Shown: piece by piece, positions 1 through 12,981 of the stretch
How the letters are laid out: the number at the start of each line of letters is the position of its first letter
Position numbering within the stretch: the stretch's first letter is position 1
Source of the DNA: Neckera pumila
Taxonomy: Eukaryota > Streptophyta > Bryopsida > Hypnales > Neckeraceae
Direction: 5' to 3'
DNA length: 64,000 nucleotides
NCBI GenBank assembly: GCA_963969595.1
Contig: OZ018414.1
Span: 14,367,660 to 14,431,659, forward strand
Program-made: the position numbers and the translations under genes
Notes under the pieces: generated by a model
What the model was told of the DNA's origin: nothing
Database searches by the model: none
What the model saw: the letters and a program-made list of their open reading frames with translations, nothing else

Positions 1-443
1 CCTCAATCTCCACGAGTTTGTACTACAACAACAGGAAGTCGCGGTTGCAACACATCATCAGTTGTTATGAAATGATTCTGTAGGGGTTCCTTACTTTTCC
101 TTAAACTCGTGGTCTATTGCAAACCAACCATTGCAAAAGAACTCCAAACTTGCCGCAAAAGCCTTGCGCACGGAATCAATGCATATATATGCCTAAACAA
201 TTGCGAAAATACAGTTGCAATCTCAAGTAGTTGCAAATACATTTCATAATATTATACTAAAACCATTGCAAAACTGTTACTAGATTTCTAGTCCTTTCAA
301 AACCATCGCAAAAGCTATGGCAAGCTCAGTGTTTTGTCATTGCGCATTACTTCCTCGATTCTTCAAATTCGCAGCTCTGGTTCCCAATCTGAAAGGCTCC
401 CGTTGTTGATGGATTGTGGCTATGGCCTGTTGTGCATTTGCAG
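1..443 (+). other. Intron sequence of the asparagine synthetase gene (5' part outside window)
   Basis: No coding similarity is visible. The stretch ends in a good acceptor (TTTGCAG, AG at 442-443) directly before the first recognisable exon, so it is taken as intron. It is AT-rich with several GCAAA/TTGCAA-like words. Confidence 0.6.
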
Positions 444-2108
444 GAAGGATTGGACGCACTCTCGGAGGTGATCTACCACGTGGAAACTTACGATGTCACA
501 ACCATCCGAGCGAGCACGCCCATGTTCCTGATGACGCGCAAGATCAAGGCGCTGGGCGTGAAGATGGTGCTTTCCGGCGAAGGCTCCGATGAAATCTTCG
601 GCGGGTACTTGTATTTCCACAAGGCGCCCAACAAGGAGGAGTTTCATCACGAGCTCGTGCGCAAGATCAAGGCGCTGCACTTGTACGATTGCCAGAGGGC
701 GAACAAGTCGACGTCGGCGTGGGGACTGGAAGCGCGAGTTCCATTTCTGGACAAGGAGTTCATGGAAGTCGCCATGGCCATCGACCCTGCGGAGAAGATG
801 ATCCGGAAAGACCAGGGTCGCATTGAGAAGTGGGTCATGAGACGGGCCTTTGATGATGACGACAATCCCTACTTGCCCAAGGTACGCCGCCTTTCTTCCT
901 TTCTTCCTTTCCTTTCTTTCTTCCTTTTCTTTCTCTCATATTTGTAACTTTTTTCGAACCAGTAGTCTTCAAGAACATCAAATGCTGATCGAATCCTCTT
1001 CCTTAGTAGCTCTACAGTTTGACTTCAAAGGGGCATTTGATCTAAATGGAAATTGTCACTAAAGCAGTGTTCCAACTGAATCTTAACGAAATTTGAACTG
1101 AAGAAAGGGAGGCAAAAATTTGTCAGCACTTGGAGATGAGTCATACCTTCTTAATTTCTGCATCTCAATTTTCTGGAGTTGTTCAAAATGAGCATGCCTT
1201 GATCTCCATCTCCAAGTGTTTGAGATGGAGAGGCTGCGTTATAAGCCAGATATCCACGTTCCTACTTCCGCTTACTACTGTAGTTCTGAAAATTTTGGGA
1301 GATTTTGTTGCTCCACAAAGGGGTTATTCAGAATTGTACCATCCTCACTGAGATTGTGCTAGATTTCAGAAGTCCAGAGCCCAGACTTCCTTTCCTCCTC
1401 AAGTATTATTTTCCACACCAGGGCTGTAGACTTGAGTAACCTCCTATAGATCGGTTTGAATCAGTGTAATGAAACTACAGTACATTGCAAACCTTGTTGC
1501 TGAACACTAGATCATGATATTTTCTCACCGTGTACCATTATCCACGCCTGGGATGTAGATTTGAGTGACCTCTTACAGAAATTTGAATCAGTTTGAATCA
1601 TTTTTGTGCAAACCTTGTTGCTTACCCCTACAACGGTTAATCTCTGTCGATGCAGCACATCCTCTACCGCCAAAAGGAGCAATTCAGCGACGGCGTGGGT
1701 TACAGTTGGATCGATGGCCTCAAAGCCCACGCCGCCAGCAACGTCTCCGACCAGATGCTCAAGCACGCCAAGCATGTCTACCCCTTCAACACGCCCCTCA
1801 CGAAAGAGGCCTACTACTACCGCATGATCTTCGAGAAGCACTTCCCGCAGCAATCCGCCCGGATGACAGTCCCGGGAGGTCCCAGCGTGGCTTGCAGCAC
1901 AGCTACCGCAGTGGAGTGGGACAAAGCTTGGGCAGGCAACTTGGATCCCTCGGGAAGAGCTGCACTTGGGTGCCATGACGACGCATACTCATCGAAAGAC
2001 TCCAAAACTCCCGCAAGTGCAGGTGCTGATGCAAGCGGTGCCGCAGCAGCAGCTCAAATTCACAATAACGGGGCGCTTCCCACGCCGAAATACCAAGCGG
2101 TACATTGA
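444..2108 (+). CDS. ASN: Glutamine-dependent asparagine synthetase, last two exons (5' partial)
   Basis: Makes asparagine from aspartate, glutamine and ATP in the cytosol. Only the C-terminal synthetase (ATP pyrophosphatase) half is in the window: exon 444-881 (146 codons, donor AAG|GTACGC, phase 0) joins exon 1656-2108 (acceptor GATGCAG). Family motifs seen are [20 protein letters not shown] in the synthetase domain, [18 protein letters not shown] (substrate/ATP site region), the junction [22 protein letters not shown] across the intron, and the terminal [19 protein letters not shown]. The last 50 or so residues are alanine-rich and variable, as is common in plant copies. The N-terminal glutaminase domain with its catalytic Cys2 must lie left of the window. 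No stop or frameshift is seen. Intron 882-1655 holds nothing recognisable. Exons are much GC-richer than the flanks. Confidence 0.95.
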
Positions 2109-2333
2109 ATCCATGGATACACTAGTAGCCCTAATTGTGTGCACTAGTATCCCTAGTTTGCGAGTCTTGTGTACCACCCGGGATTAGTATATAGCAATGC
2201 GGCGGCAGTTCTGTGAATTGGCTTCGGTGTGGGCGCCCAACAAGCTGGGTTTTCATAGAAGAAGGGGGAGCTTTTCGCAAGCAACTGTAAGCGCCCTGTA
2301 AGTTTAATAAGCAAGTGGTAAGCGTGTTTATAG

Positions 2334-2339
2334 AATAAA
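2334..2339 (+). promoter_or_regulatory. Putative polyadenylation signal AATAAA
   Basis: A canonical AATAAA lies about 225 bases after the asparagine synthetase stop, within the likely 3' UTR. Plant signals are loose, so this rests on position and motif only. Confidence 0.4.
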
Positions 2340-2344
2340 TGAGA

Positions 2345-3445
2345 ATTAGGGATTCACGTGAATGAGAAAGGGCAGTTTGAGTTTGTTGGATCGATCGGAG
2401 TCCCTGAGGCAGCAGCAGGGTAGATTATTGATGAAAGGTATAATTAGGCGGAGCTTTCGAGGTAGCAAATTAATATGGGAATGCATGAGAGTCAGTGAGG
2501 AATGGAAGGGATATCAAATCTGCTTATCATAAGGGGTTTTGCAGCCGGCCATGGTTTGAGCTGCGGTGACTTGTAATCTTTGCTTTCACTAAAATAAGTG
2601 GTTCCCTCATTTCCAGTGACTCGGATTTGTAGTACTGTATTTTGTTTGACTTTCAACTGGGACATCGTTTCTGTTTCTGTATTTATTAGTAGAAAGCAAC
2701 AGCTGCAAAACCGTGAGTACACTTTGGACACTCTTGATTTATGAGTATAAGTTAGCATTGTCAACTATCAATGGTCTCTTATGTTCTCAAACATCCTGGA
2801 AGTCCAGTTTTTCCATTGTGTTTTTGCTGAGAAAATACAGTTGTAGCAAGCAAGAGTGGCATTTCAGCATTCTTAATGCTAAGCTGACCACCGGTGGTCA
2901 ATGCATATGTGTCTTAGACGAATGATTATAAATTGCAAGAGTGTGTTCAATGTGAGCCTTCTTATGAACGCTTTTGGATGATCTGAATTTAAGAAAACTT
3001 GCCATTGTGTCCTGTTACAGTTACCTTCTCAAACCAAACTCCCCAAGGTTACTCCATTTTGCGCCTATTTAAGTAAATACAACAGTCAATACCAATATTC
3101 GTGTGAGTAAAAAGCACTCTCAAGTGTAAATAACTGAAGGAGTGCTCCATATTACATACTCTTAACCTTGTATTTTATACTCTTAACCTTGAGGATATAA
3201 ATACCAATAAACTACACCTAAGCTACACTGTTTACCAAATGTAGGTTAGTACTGTAATTGGTCAGTAATGTAGATTCTTTATAATCAATCATTAGGATGC
3301 CCATTCTCAACACCTTAATTCTATCGTATGCTCAAAATTATCGAGTGTAATACTGTGGTGCAGCTAGCATTCATTGTCACAATTTAGAGAACAATCTTTT
3401 TTTCCTAAACCACCGCATTGCCATCAGGAACTTCAGGGCTTGCAA
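2345..3445. other. Intergenic, no gene seen
   Basis: Likely 3' UTR tail of the asparagine synthetase followed by AT-rich spacer. Short open frames lack codon bias, splice context or any recognisable motif. Confidence 0.5.
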
Positions 3446-3576
3446 GTATAGTGCCATGATGGTGCATTGAAATGCTATTAAGATAATTTGGTGCCAACCT
3501 CTGTACTAACTTTGATAGGATAAAATGACACCATAATCTCTTCTTTACTATCACATGCACCATCATAGCACCATAC
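3446..3576. repeat. Small foldback (MITE-like) element
   Basis: The left arm GTATAGTGCCATGATGGTGC at 3446-3465 is matched inverted by the right arm ending at 3576 (GCACCATCATAGCACCATAC, two mismatches). The arms extend imperfectly to about 50 bases on each side. No target duplication could be assigned. Confidence 0.55.
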
Positions 3577-5655
3577 CTGCCAGGACCAATTTCTCTGGTG
3601 TGCATTCAAATGCTCCACACTGGTACCCACGTACTGCTAAATGCATATCAGAGTAAATATTCGGATATCGTAACTTACAGAAAAAAAAAAAAAATCAGGT
3701 AAGCTTGCTGCTTTTACAAATGGGCGGATTAGAAGGAACCTGAAAACTCACTCCCCACCTCAAGATTAGTATATTGCATAGTCTCAAGATATTGTCAAGG
3801 CTGGCTGAGCGCATGCACGTGCATTTGTAAGTTTATTTGCTGTTGCTGCTGGGCTGGAGCATCTCCAAAAAATGGGACTAATTGTGACTTGTTCCAACGT
3901 TCCAAACATGGGATCCCAAGCTTGCATGCCACTGTAGTAACTGGCTCCAATTGATGCTGAGCCCAGTTAAGTTCGTTCCCATCTCAAAATTGCTTGCTCA
4001 GCAAGAACTAGAATTATGTAGTTTGTCATACTATTTTATCAATATTATTACTAGTCTTCTTTGGATTGATAATTCTTTCAGACATGGCGTGTGATTCTGG
4101 GTAAGCTGTGCATATGCTTCGACTTCAGATGCTTCATTCAAAACTTGATCAGATCGGAGTTGGCTACCCCCAAATCGAGCTTGCATTGACTGATCCAAGT
4201 TCTGTTCATTCTCATTACTAGTCCATGGAGGCAGAGTCCTAGTGTGTGTTCTCAAATTGCGTGACTGAGGATCTTATCAGTGAGAAGGTCATGCCAGGAT
4301 TGCAATTTGAATTGAACACAGCAATAAGGTAGAAGCACCAATTGTCAACCACGCCCAGTACCCAACCTGCAGGGTGCATTATTTGCAACTTTAGGTTGGA
4401 AATCAGGCTTGGAGTGTTGTTTTTTTTGTACTTTTCAAGGTTGAGACTAATAAGGTTATTACACATGTCCCAAAGTAGTGAGCATTTTTGAGCGATCGGA
4501 ATTGGAAGACTCTAGACATTGGCTACTAGTGAAGTGCACTTTTTGGCTCCCAAAATTCACAATAATTTCAATTTTGGGAATGAAATTCTGAAAATTTTGC
4601 AATCCCCATATTTCCTATCTTCCTACATGGGAAAAATTTCCACCACCTCATACTGCACACAATCTACTCCAAAATTGCTTAAATGATCAACTACTAGTGC
4701 TTCTACCTTACTGAGTACTTATCTGCTCAATGTCAATTCCCTTAACCTTGTGAGGACGGGCTCATGACCACTGATTTCAAGCCTCAACTGACATCCGTTT
4801 ATTTGCTCCCATTTTGCAACTAGATATCAATGAAAAAATTTAAATTTATTTTTCAGCAATGAAATCATATGTCTACTACAAGTTATAAAATTTTCAATTT
4901 TTGGAGGGAAAATTTGAAATTACTATGATTTTTTTTTAAAACAATGAAGAAAATTCATATCAAATACAAAATATTCTCAAAAAACATGAAATTTCACCAT
5001 AGATGTATATTATAGTGTTTCATTAGAGGACCTTTCACTACTTCTTTCATTTTAGAGGTCCAAAACTATTGGAAAATGCTTGTATCCAAAGCAAGGCTAA
5101 AAGTCTTTGATCATTTATATTTATTCTCTAACAAATCCAACCAGAGGATCTAACCAAATACATATTTTCTTAGCTTGTTCATGTACGTCTTTCCAAGAAT
5201 TTAAATGAAGAAATCCCCTTTCATTGCAAGTACAATGTGCCTAAACTTCAAAATATAGGCTTTCCTAGCCCTTCCAAAAGGTGAGGTTTTGTCTTTCAGT
5301 ATTGAAAAAAAAAATGCATGTTCCATAACTTGTGCATTTAGTCAGTATTTTGAAAAATGGGTTGAAAATGTATATTTAAAATAATAATTTAATAAAATTT
5401 CACATTCATCTCTAAAAAAATTATAAAATAGAAGGTGGTACTAATTGAATGAGAAAACTAAAGAGCTAATAACTCTTACAAGAAATTGAGAATTGTTAAT
5501 CCCAATAGTGAGAATGTTCTAGTATCCAATAGGTATCTTGTCTTCATTGCTTTAATTTGAAAATTTTCAAAATTGAATTCAAAAGATGACTTTATATATT
5601 TTTTCTACCTTGGTATAGCCCACATAATCAAACTCCTCATAAAGTTCACCTTGCA
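3577..5655. other. AT-rich intergenic spacer
   Basis: No gene seen. A 14-base A tract lies near 3681. Open frames here are short and without recognisable content. Confidence 0.5.
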
Positions 5656-6387
5656 GGGTGATTGCATGAAAGACCAATACTGAAACATTGTCACAAACAT
5701 AGTGTCAAAGCTTCATTTTGCAATAACTTTTGAAGCATGACTTGCATGAACTTGAAATTTGTATAGGAGAATATTCTTATGAGTTTAATTAGATCTCATA
5801 TTTTTCAAAAAAATTCAAAAATCATTTTATATTTAAAAATCATTTAAACTAATATGTCACGTTTGAGTTTTAGGCTTTTTTACTACGTAAGGAGTCCCCA
5901 AACTTAATGATTTGGAGCTGAAATTTCTATGGTCTATTCCCATAGTAGGAAGCCATGATTCTACCAAGGGGCATTAAAAAATATTTTATTTTATATCCTC
6001 TACGTCCATGCAAAGAGGGCTCCCTTGCGCACGCAATTCTGAACATTGAAGATGGTTTTAGGATCATTTTTTTGGTGAAATCTCTTCACTATGAAGTCTT
6101 CTCAAATAGAATTTTTCAGTTTTTTTTAAAATTACTTTTCCTACTTTTTAAAAATTAAAATGTCAAAGTATGTATTTTCTTGCAATTCTACACTTTTCTA
6201 GTTCTCCTATTTAGAGAATTTTTTTTTGCTTTTCCTTCATAGGGTACCTTCTTCTTATAGGTGTATACATTTCTCATATTTTCATAATTTTTTAAAAATG
6301 TTTTTCTATTTCTATAGTACTCCCAAAAAATGGCCGAAAATGGCCAAAGTGCGGAACAAAAACGGAAAATCATTCATGCAATCACCC
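5656..6387. mobile_element. Non-autonomous TIR element, family GGGTGATTGCATGAA, copy 1
   Basis: Begins GGGTGATTGCATGAA (5656-5670) and ends TTCATGCAATCACCC (to 6387), a perfect 15-bp terminal inverted repeat. A full-length relative, colinear throughout, lies at 46911-47623, and a right-half relative at about 9226-9484. The interior is AT-rich and non-coding. I saw no convincing target duplication, so the superfamily is unassigned. Confidence 0.7.
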
Positions 6388-6542
6388 CTCATTATTCAAA
6401 ATTGAATGTTTTAAATGTTTCTAAGTAGGTATCGATCTATACAACCCAATAAAATAAGATAATATTTTTATAGAACTTATTTTTAGTTACTTAGTTTCAC
6501 ATGGAAATCAAAAATCCCCTTCTAACTTTTGCAATATTTATC

Positions 6543-6787
6543 GGAATGATGTGAAACAAAGCTTCACATGTACATAAGGATTAACATCCATCCTAAAATT
6601 TTCATATAAAAGTCCAAATTATATAATCAATAGAGCGTGTCCAAGTTCTCTAAAAATCCAAAATTGGAATGATGTGAAACAAAACTTCACACATACATTA
6701 GGATTAGCATCCATCCTAAAAAATTTATATAGAAAATCCAAATCACAAAATCAATATCTGAGCTTGTCCAAGGTCTCTAAGAACCCA
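6543..6787. repeat. Tandem duplication, unit about 123 bp
   Basis: The segment starting GGAATGATGTGAAAC at 6543 is repeated at 6666 with scattered differences through the CATCCATCCTAAA and TGTCCAAG words. Non-coding. Confidence 0.65.
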
Positions 6788-7135
6788 AAGTAGACTCTTT
6801 ACTCTTTTAGGGTTAATTACATTGGCAATATTCCATGTGCCATTTAATTTGACATTCATTTTAGCTTGTTGTACCACTTATATAAATCAATGGTGATATT
6901 TGTTGAGTATTTAACAAATTTTATGCTGAGTTAGTGTGGAATATTCTTTCATTTACAAACTGGCTCAAAGCAAAGTTTGGATATAAGTTTGGTGTGTATA
7001 GAATTTTGAATCTCATACCTTCTTTGTAGCACAATTGCAACTACCTAACATATATATCTTTGATATACACATTGCATTTTATCCACAGCATTGAGTACAA
7101 CTAAGGTAAGATTTCCATCTGCATCCTGCGAAACG

Positions 7136-7262
7136 GCCCTCCAAAGGCCTAATTTTGTCTCTAATGGATTAAATCATCCTTTTCTATCCTTAATGGATAG
7201 TCTACAATGCCATTTTAATGGAGTCCCCTTTCATTAAAGACAAAAATTGGCCTCTAGAGGAT
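7136..7262. repeat. Short foldback sequence
   Basis: GGCCTAATTTTGTCTCTAAT near 7146 pairs imperfectly with ATTAAAGACAAAAATTGGCC near 7253. Similar GGCCCTCC...TCTCTAAT words recur near 13780 and 15300, so it is probably part of a dispersed family. Confidence 0.45.
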
Positions 7263-7298
7263 TTTCATGTCACCATTGGCCCCATAGAATCTTATTAA

Positions 7299-7492
7299 CT
7301 ACACTGAATAGGGGTATTAACGGGACCCATACTAATTAATCGACATCTCACACTATACAAATATCTACCTTTTCTATACATCAAGAGTTATTGAAGTGTG
7401 CGGGGACTGTACATTATGTTTCAAACATCTGCTGTTTTCAAGAATAAATCCCTTTAATTTTTTGCTCCCCTTAATATCCCTATTCAGTGTAG
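7299..7492. mobile_element. MITE with CTACACTGAATAGGG termini
   Basis: CTACACTGAATAGGGGTATT at the left is matched inverted by AATATCCCTATTCAGTGTAG at the right (one mismatch in 20). It is 194 bp and non-coding. Related termini are at 19749-20016 and 28501-28753. Confidence 0.65.
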
Positions 7493-7604
7493 AAGTTCAC
7501 CTTGTCTGACTCTTGCAAAGGATGTCAGGATTTAATAATCAGGGTGCAACTGAGGTAAGTTTAATAATCAAGTGCATTAGAGTACACGGTGTCCAATTTA
7601 CAAA

Positions 7605-8534
7605 TTAACCCCTAAAGGACCAACATGGTTTTTTTGGTTGTATAGAAATTTTGGGCAGGTACGTGTGACTAGAGATTTCCGTATCATAGGTTGAAATTTT
7701 AATAGAAGGTGGGCGTGAGGAGTATCTTTCATATGCACTAAATTTTATGACATTTGGAAATGTGAGTCAAAAGTTATGGCCTAGTATGTTACTTTTTTTG
7801 TAACTAAGCAGTCCGAGCATATTAGAAAAAGTCACTTCTTTTAAAACAAAAATTTGAAATTGGTTTTCTAGAGTTATATATAGATAAAAAGCTTTGAATC
7901 CTCCCATTTTGATCAATGAGTCAAAAATTATGAAGATTTCTAGTTTGCGGGCAGTTATGGATTCTCTACTCTAAAATAAACTTTGAAGTCCTTTATCATA
8001 CTCAATTTTCTATATTTTTTGAAAAAAATAAAATTGCAGGATGTCGATTGTTTATTACACCATTGTAACCATTGGGATTAACATTTCTCAATGCCATAAT
8101 TAAATTCTTGACAATTTAGTATTTTGAATCATTCTTCGCTACTATCTACTTACTATTTTTTTCCTATATGTTGTACAATTCTAAAAGAAGTGAAATTTTT
8201 TAAGCATGTAGCCAACTTATCTAGGAAAAAGAATCCAAAGAAGCACCATCATTTTGGATATTTTTTCATCGAAAAGTGAGCTTGTGAAGTACTACTGCCC
8301 TGTTTTTTGCAGGGCCAAAAAAATGGTTTTAGTGAATTTGAATGCTTATATCTTGCAATCCACGTAGTGAAATTTTTTGAAATTTCTACCATATGTTCTT
8401 AAGTCAGCATACTACAAGATCCCACGTTTAAATATGTCAAAATAAGTTTTTTTCAAAAATTGGATGCTTGTACTAAAAATGGCAGTTTTTGAGCATTTTG
8501 GGTGAAAACATAGTCATGGAATTTTAGCGGTTAA
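7605..8534. mobile_element. TTAA-flanked TIR element, copy A (reverse orientation to B and C)
   Basis: TTAA followed by CCCCTAAAGGACCAAC at the left and ending GCGGTTAA at 8534. Its interior is the reverse complement of the elements at 13839-14773 and 16014-16946 (for example the AGTTATGGATTCTCTACTCTAAAATAAA stretch near 7953 and the CTGCCCTGTTTTTTGCAGGG stretch near 8297). It has no coding capacity. Confidence 0.7.
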
Positions 8535-9225
8535 ACAATTTAAGTCAAATCAAGTCATATAAAGTGACTTTTTCTCTAATGCCAAAATCAACTCCAAGTT
8601 AACATTTCTAAATATCAACAAAAAAAATGTTGCTCAAAGTCAAATTTCAGTGATTTGATCACAAGATCTTGTTCAATATTATAAAATTAGTTAACCTTCT
8701 AATGTTCAAAGAGTTTGATAGTACAGATCTTGAGGTATTTGCAATTAAAGTTCAATTTTTTCTTAGGTAGAAGGTGATTCCAAGAAACACATGTCTTATT
8801 TTACGTCACACTTTGCATGTTGATTTGTTTTTTGACCATAATTTTTGCATTTTGGCTCCAAATGACTTAAAATTCATAGGCAAGGTACACATGACTATTA
8901 TACATCTTGTCTAATTTTTTGGAATTTCTTAAAAATGTTTTATTGTATAAAAATAGCCCCCAATTTTATGTCGCACTTAACAATCTTTGGATTTTTTTGA
9001 ACAAAGTAGTACCCAAAGAAACAAGTTTGGAGTAGATGTTCTTCTAGTATACCTTTAGCTACCATTCAAAGGATTTTTAAAATCAGTTAATTATACTTTG
9101 TGTAGAAGTCGACAAAGTGAGACTTTTTCTACCTGCTTTTTGAAACATGTAAACAATTATTTTGGTGTTTTTTTGATGAATGACTATCTCCGTAAAGTTG
9201 TTACAAATGGACAATTATTATTTTC
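8535..9225. other. AT-rich spacer
   Basis: No gene seen. Part of it may be a worn left half of the element whose right half is at 9226-9484. Confidence 0.4.
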
Positions 9226-9484
9226 TTTATTGAATTTTTAATCCTATTTTCTACTAATTAAAACATCAAAGTATATATTTTCTTGAGATTTGGCACTTTT
9301 CTAGTTCTACTTAGAGAAATTTTCTAGGATTTCTTGCGGTGGTTACCTTCATCTTATAGGTGTATACATTGGCCATATTTTTTTTAAATTTAAAAAAAAA
9401 ATCCTAATATCAAGGTATTCCAAAAAAAAAGATATGAGTATATATAAATTGCAACAAAATTAGCAGGTGTTTCTTGCAATCACC
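9226..9484. repeat. Right-half relative of the GGGTGATTGCATGAA family
   Basis: Colinear with the right part of the 5656-6387 element: AAAGTATATATTTTCTTG, CACTTTTCTAGTTCT and CTTATAGGTGTATACAT occur in the same order and it ends TTGCAATCACC. Confidence 0.5.
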
Positions 9485-11344
9485 TAGAATGACTTCAGGA
9501 GAAACATATCTCAAAATTTTCAATAAATTTTTTTTTTTTTTTTTGAGAAAAGGCAATAATGACTAATCGAAAACACGCATGTCAATTTTCACAAGTATTG
9601 GAGCAATAGAAGATTACTTACAAAGCCTTGTAATCAGTGAAAGTACTTTTTGAAAATAATAATTGTACTACGTTTTTGCTCCAACCAACTAGCCCTTGCC
9701 TAATTGCACTATCTATAGAATATGTTTTCTTGATATGACCTCTCATTGTCTAGGTCCTTCTTCTAAGACTATCTGCAATGAGCAATGAGTGTGGAGTTTG
9801 AAAAATCACGCAAGATGTAGTTTTTGTCCATGTCAAAAGTTTTTTTCGGCTATGGAAAGACAATTTGACAAACTACATGAAAAAATGTAAAATTTCCAAA
9901 AAAATATTTTTATTTCTTATAGCTACAAAAAATGTGAATATCAATCATTTCAAATTTGTTAAATTGACAATATTCAACTACTTTTGCACGTTTCAAGACA
10001 CATGGCTTGAAACATAAATCCATACCTGTCCTAGTTTAGAGATTGAAATATGACCATGGTGAAGATATATGTCACAGCTTTTGAGGCTAGAATTGTGCCA
10101 ATTTAACAAAATTGGCGTTCAATGTAAAATTTAAATGTCTAAGATATTTACATTGTTCTTAACATCTTGCAATTGCAATGAACTAATTACAAAAGCACAT
10201 TAATTTGGGATTGTTGTTGCTCACAATAATGTCATTGACAATGCCAATTTTTGATATGATGGCAGAATTCTACAACTTTGTTAATTTTCAAGGTGAGCTA
10301 TTTGAAATGTAAATCTATACCAAGACTTTCAAGTACTTTTTCAAAACTTTGTGCAAATGAATGTCACAATTGGATGTCAATAATTGCACCAATTATTTGC
10401 TTTAGTTACAAGGAAATTGTTTCATTAGATTTGCGTGATTTTGAGGCTAAATATTGTAACATGCCAATATCCAAAGCTCAAAACTAGAACATGTATAGAT
10501 TTACGTTTGAAGTTACATCTCCTTAAAAATGCCAAAGTGGCGCAAGTAGTAGTGAAATACTGCCAGTTTAACCAGTGAAAATTACGTGATAAACTTCAAA
10601 AATAAAGTCAAACTTTTGGCTACCTTGAGAAAATTATTGAGTCCATGAATTTGAGAGTAAGAACACCCACAACCATATTCAAGAAAAGTGGCCCTCAATT
10701 TATGGCATAGAGGGCCCGCTTTGGAATTGTTTTTGAGGTCTATAGTGAGCCATCCATCGTTGACGACCCTCCCAACTTTAGAATTAAAAGAAAAAGAGGG
10801 GCCTCCAAGGGCCATAAAACTGGACCAGTAGTGACATCACCTGTTGAATAATTTTTAAAATTTTAAAATTAAAAATATTTAAATTTAAATAATCATAGTT
10901 TTAGCTGGCTAAAATTTGACTAGCTATTACTACAATTTTAACTTGTTTTAATTTCTTAAAATTATGGCATCATTGGTGATCCAAATTCAGGGGCCTTCTT
11001 CATGTCTCACTCTTCTTGTAGTGTTAACCATGTAGCACTTTCCCAACACCTTGCAATGCTTTGAAATCAGGAACCAAACTCTCATAGGACCAAACAATAT
11101 CAAAGATATGTCAAATTGACGGTTTAAAATGGTTGACTACTATGGGCCATGGCTTGTTTTTATGGAGCCCACTCAAATTCTATCTATTACAAAGGCTCGA
11201 GTAGGGGATGGCCTTTTCTTATATGGATCTTCAAAGAGTCGTCAAATCTGCATGTTTGCGGATACTCTAGGAATACGAGTGTGGATGCCCTAAGTTGGGC
11301 TCCTGTATGGAACTGCACATAGTACATAGAACTGCACATAGTAC
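9485..11344. other. AT-rich spacer
   Basis: No gene seen. It contains a T tract near 9529-9543 and a short direct repeat GAACTGCACATAGTACATA near 11310-11346. Confidence 0.5.
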
Positions 11345-11419
11345 ATATGTTAAAAGTAGGACACACTCATTCTACCCTTTTTCACGTTCTCGCTAGATTG
11401 CAAAATCTACAATGAGGTA

Positions 11420-11624
11420 CAGTAGAACCTCTCTTAGTGCATACTCTCTTAGTGCATAATATGCACTAAAAGAAGTAATATTTTGAAGCATTTATTTGTG
11501 AGCAATAGTTGGAGGCCCCATAGTGAGAGACCACATTAGCTAGAATTCAGTACAGAACCTCTCCTACTGCATAAACCTCTCTTAGTGCATAGTCCCCAAA
11601 TTATGCATAAGAGAGGTTCTACTG
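11420..11624. mobile_element. Pogo-like (Tc1/mariner) MITE with TA target duplication
   Basis: The element starts CAGTAGAACCTCTCTTAGTG and ends with the inverse ...AAGAGAGGTTCTACTG, and is flanked on both sides by TA (11418-11419 and 11625-11626). CAGTARAACCTC termini with TA duplication are the hallmark of pogo-type MITEs such as plant Emigrant. At 205 bp it is non-coding. It sits inside a larger inverted repeat: AAAAGTAGGACA near 11352 faces TGTCCTACTTTT near 11654, so it inserted in an older foldback. Confidence 0.85.
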
Positions 11625-11901
11625 TACCGCCAAAAGCGGGCAGAATAAACTTGTCCTACTTTTAATACTTGAGAGTGGAAAGAACACGCGTTGCGTCTCC
11701 CTACCTGCTCTCTAATAGTGTAATAGCAAGAACAGGCTTATTCTGCTTGTTGCACATTATTGTTAGGGTGCAAAATCTGCAACGACATAATGAAGTACCA
11801 ATTTTGCCCAATCTACCGAGTCTATTGATTGTTCTGCCGATTCAATGAGGTAGTAAGAATGATCATGTCTTGCTTTTAACACGTAGGGAGCTGCCCGCTC
11901 T

Positions 11902-12791
11902 CTTGTATAGTCGGGTACAGTAATCTTACAACCAGTTGATTTGAAGCATTCAAAGATTTTCGCATAGCGTAGAAAAAGAATTGGAACTATTCATCTTACA
12001 TAATTATCACGCAATCCTCACACAACCCCAATCAAGCATACAAAATTTTGGTTTCGAAAAAGAAAAATTCCATTTTTGGTGAATTTCTAAAGTTAATTTT
12101 CATGGTTTTATATAATATTTTATTGAAAACAATTTATGATGAATTTTTTTAATCCAATTGCATAGATTTGTAGGAAACACCCATATGCACATCTTTCATA
12201 TTAAAAACACCCCACTCAATAACAAGAATATGAGCCAGGAAGAGTTAAATGTGAAGTGTCATATGACTAAAATTTGTGAAATAGATATCTTTATATTTTA
12301 ACAAGATTTTGGCAAAGTGATTGTAACATCATGCTGAAATGTACAAAAGCTTTTATAGTGTGAGGATCAAATAGCAAAATCTCATTAAAATATAAAGATA
12401 TCTATTTTACATTTTTTTGGTCTTATGACACTTCACATTTAACTCTTCCTGGCTCATATTCTTGTTATTTAACGGGGTGTTTTTAATATGAAAGATGTGC
12501 GTATGGATTTTCCCTACATATCTATGCAATTGGATTAAAAAAGTTCATCACTAATTGTTCTCAATAAAATATTATGTAAAACCATGAAAATAAACCTCTG
12601 AATTTAGAAATTCACCCAAAATGGAATTTTGTTTTTTGGCAACTGAAATTTTGTATGCTTGATTGGGATTGCATGAGGATTGCTTGATGATTATGCTCAC
12701 CAAAATATACCAATTATATTGCACCTTGTACAAAAACTTGTAAATGGGTCGAATTGGCCGGTTGTAAGATTACAATACCCGGCTGTACAAT
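11902..12791. mobile_element. Long foldback element, arms of about 400 bp
   Basis: The left arm from 11902 (CTTGTATAGTCGGGTACAGT...) is matched inverted almost completely by the right arm ending at 12791. Examples are AATCTTACAACC/GGTTGTAAGATT, CAATCAAGCATACAAAATTT/AAATTTTGTATGCTTGATTG and GAGCCAGGAAGAGTTAAATG/CATTTAACTCTTCCTGGCTC. The loop is only about 60-100 bp near 12310-12370. No coding content is seen. Confidence 0.75.
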
Positions 12792-12981
12792 AGTGTAAGC
12801 CGAGCCAAGGAGCCCGATTAAACTGGCTTTGATTGTCAGCCCAAGTCAATGTTTTTTTTTGGGCGAAATTTCGCACTTGTTAGACTGTTTCAGCCTATCG
12901 AACGCCCTCCCTCCAGATTTGCTCTAGTGGTTTGAAGGCTTCTGGCGACACTTGTCCAAAAAAAAACACTGACCCAAGTAC

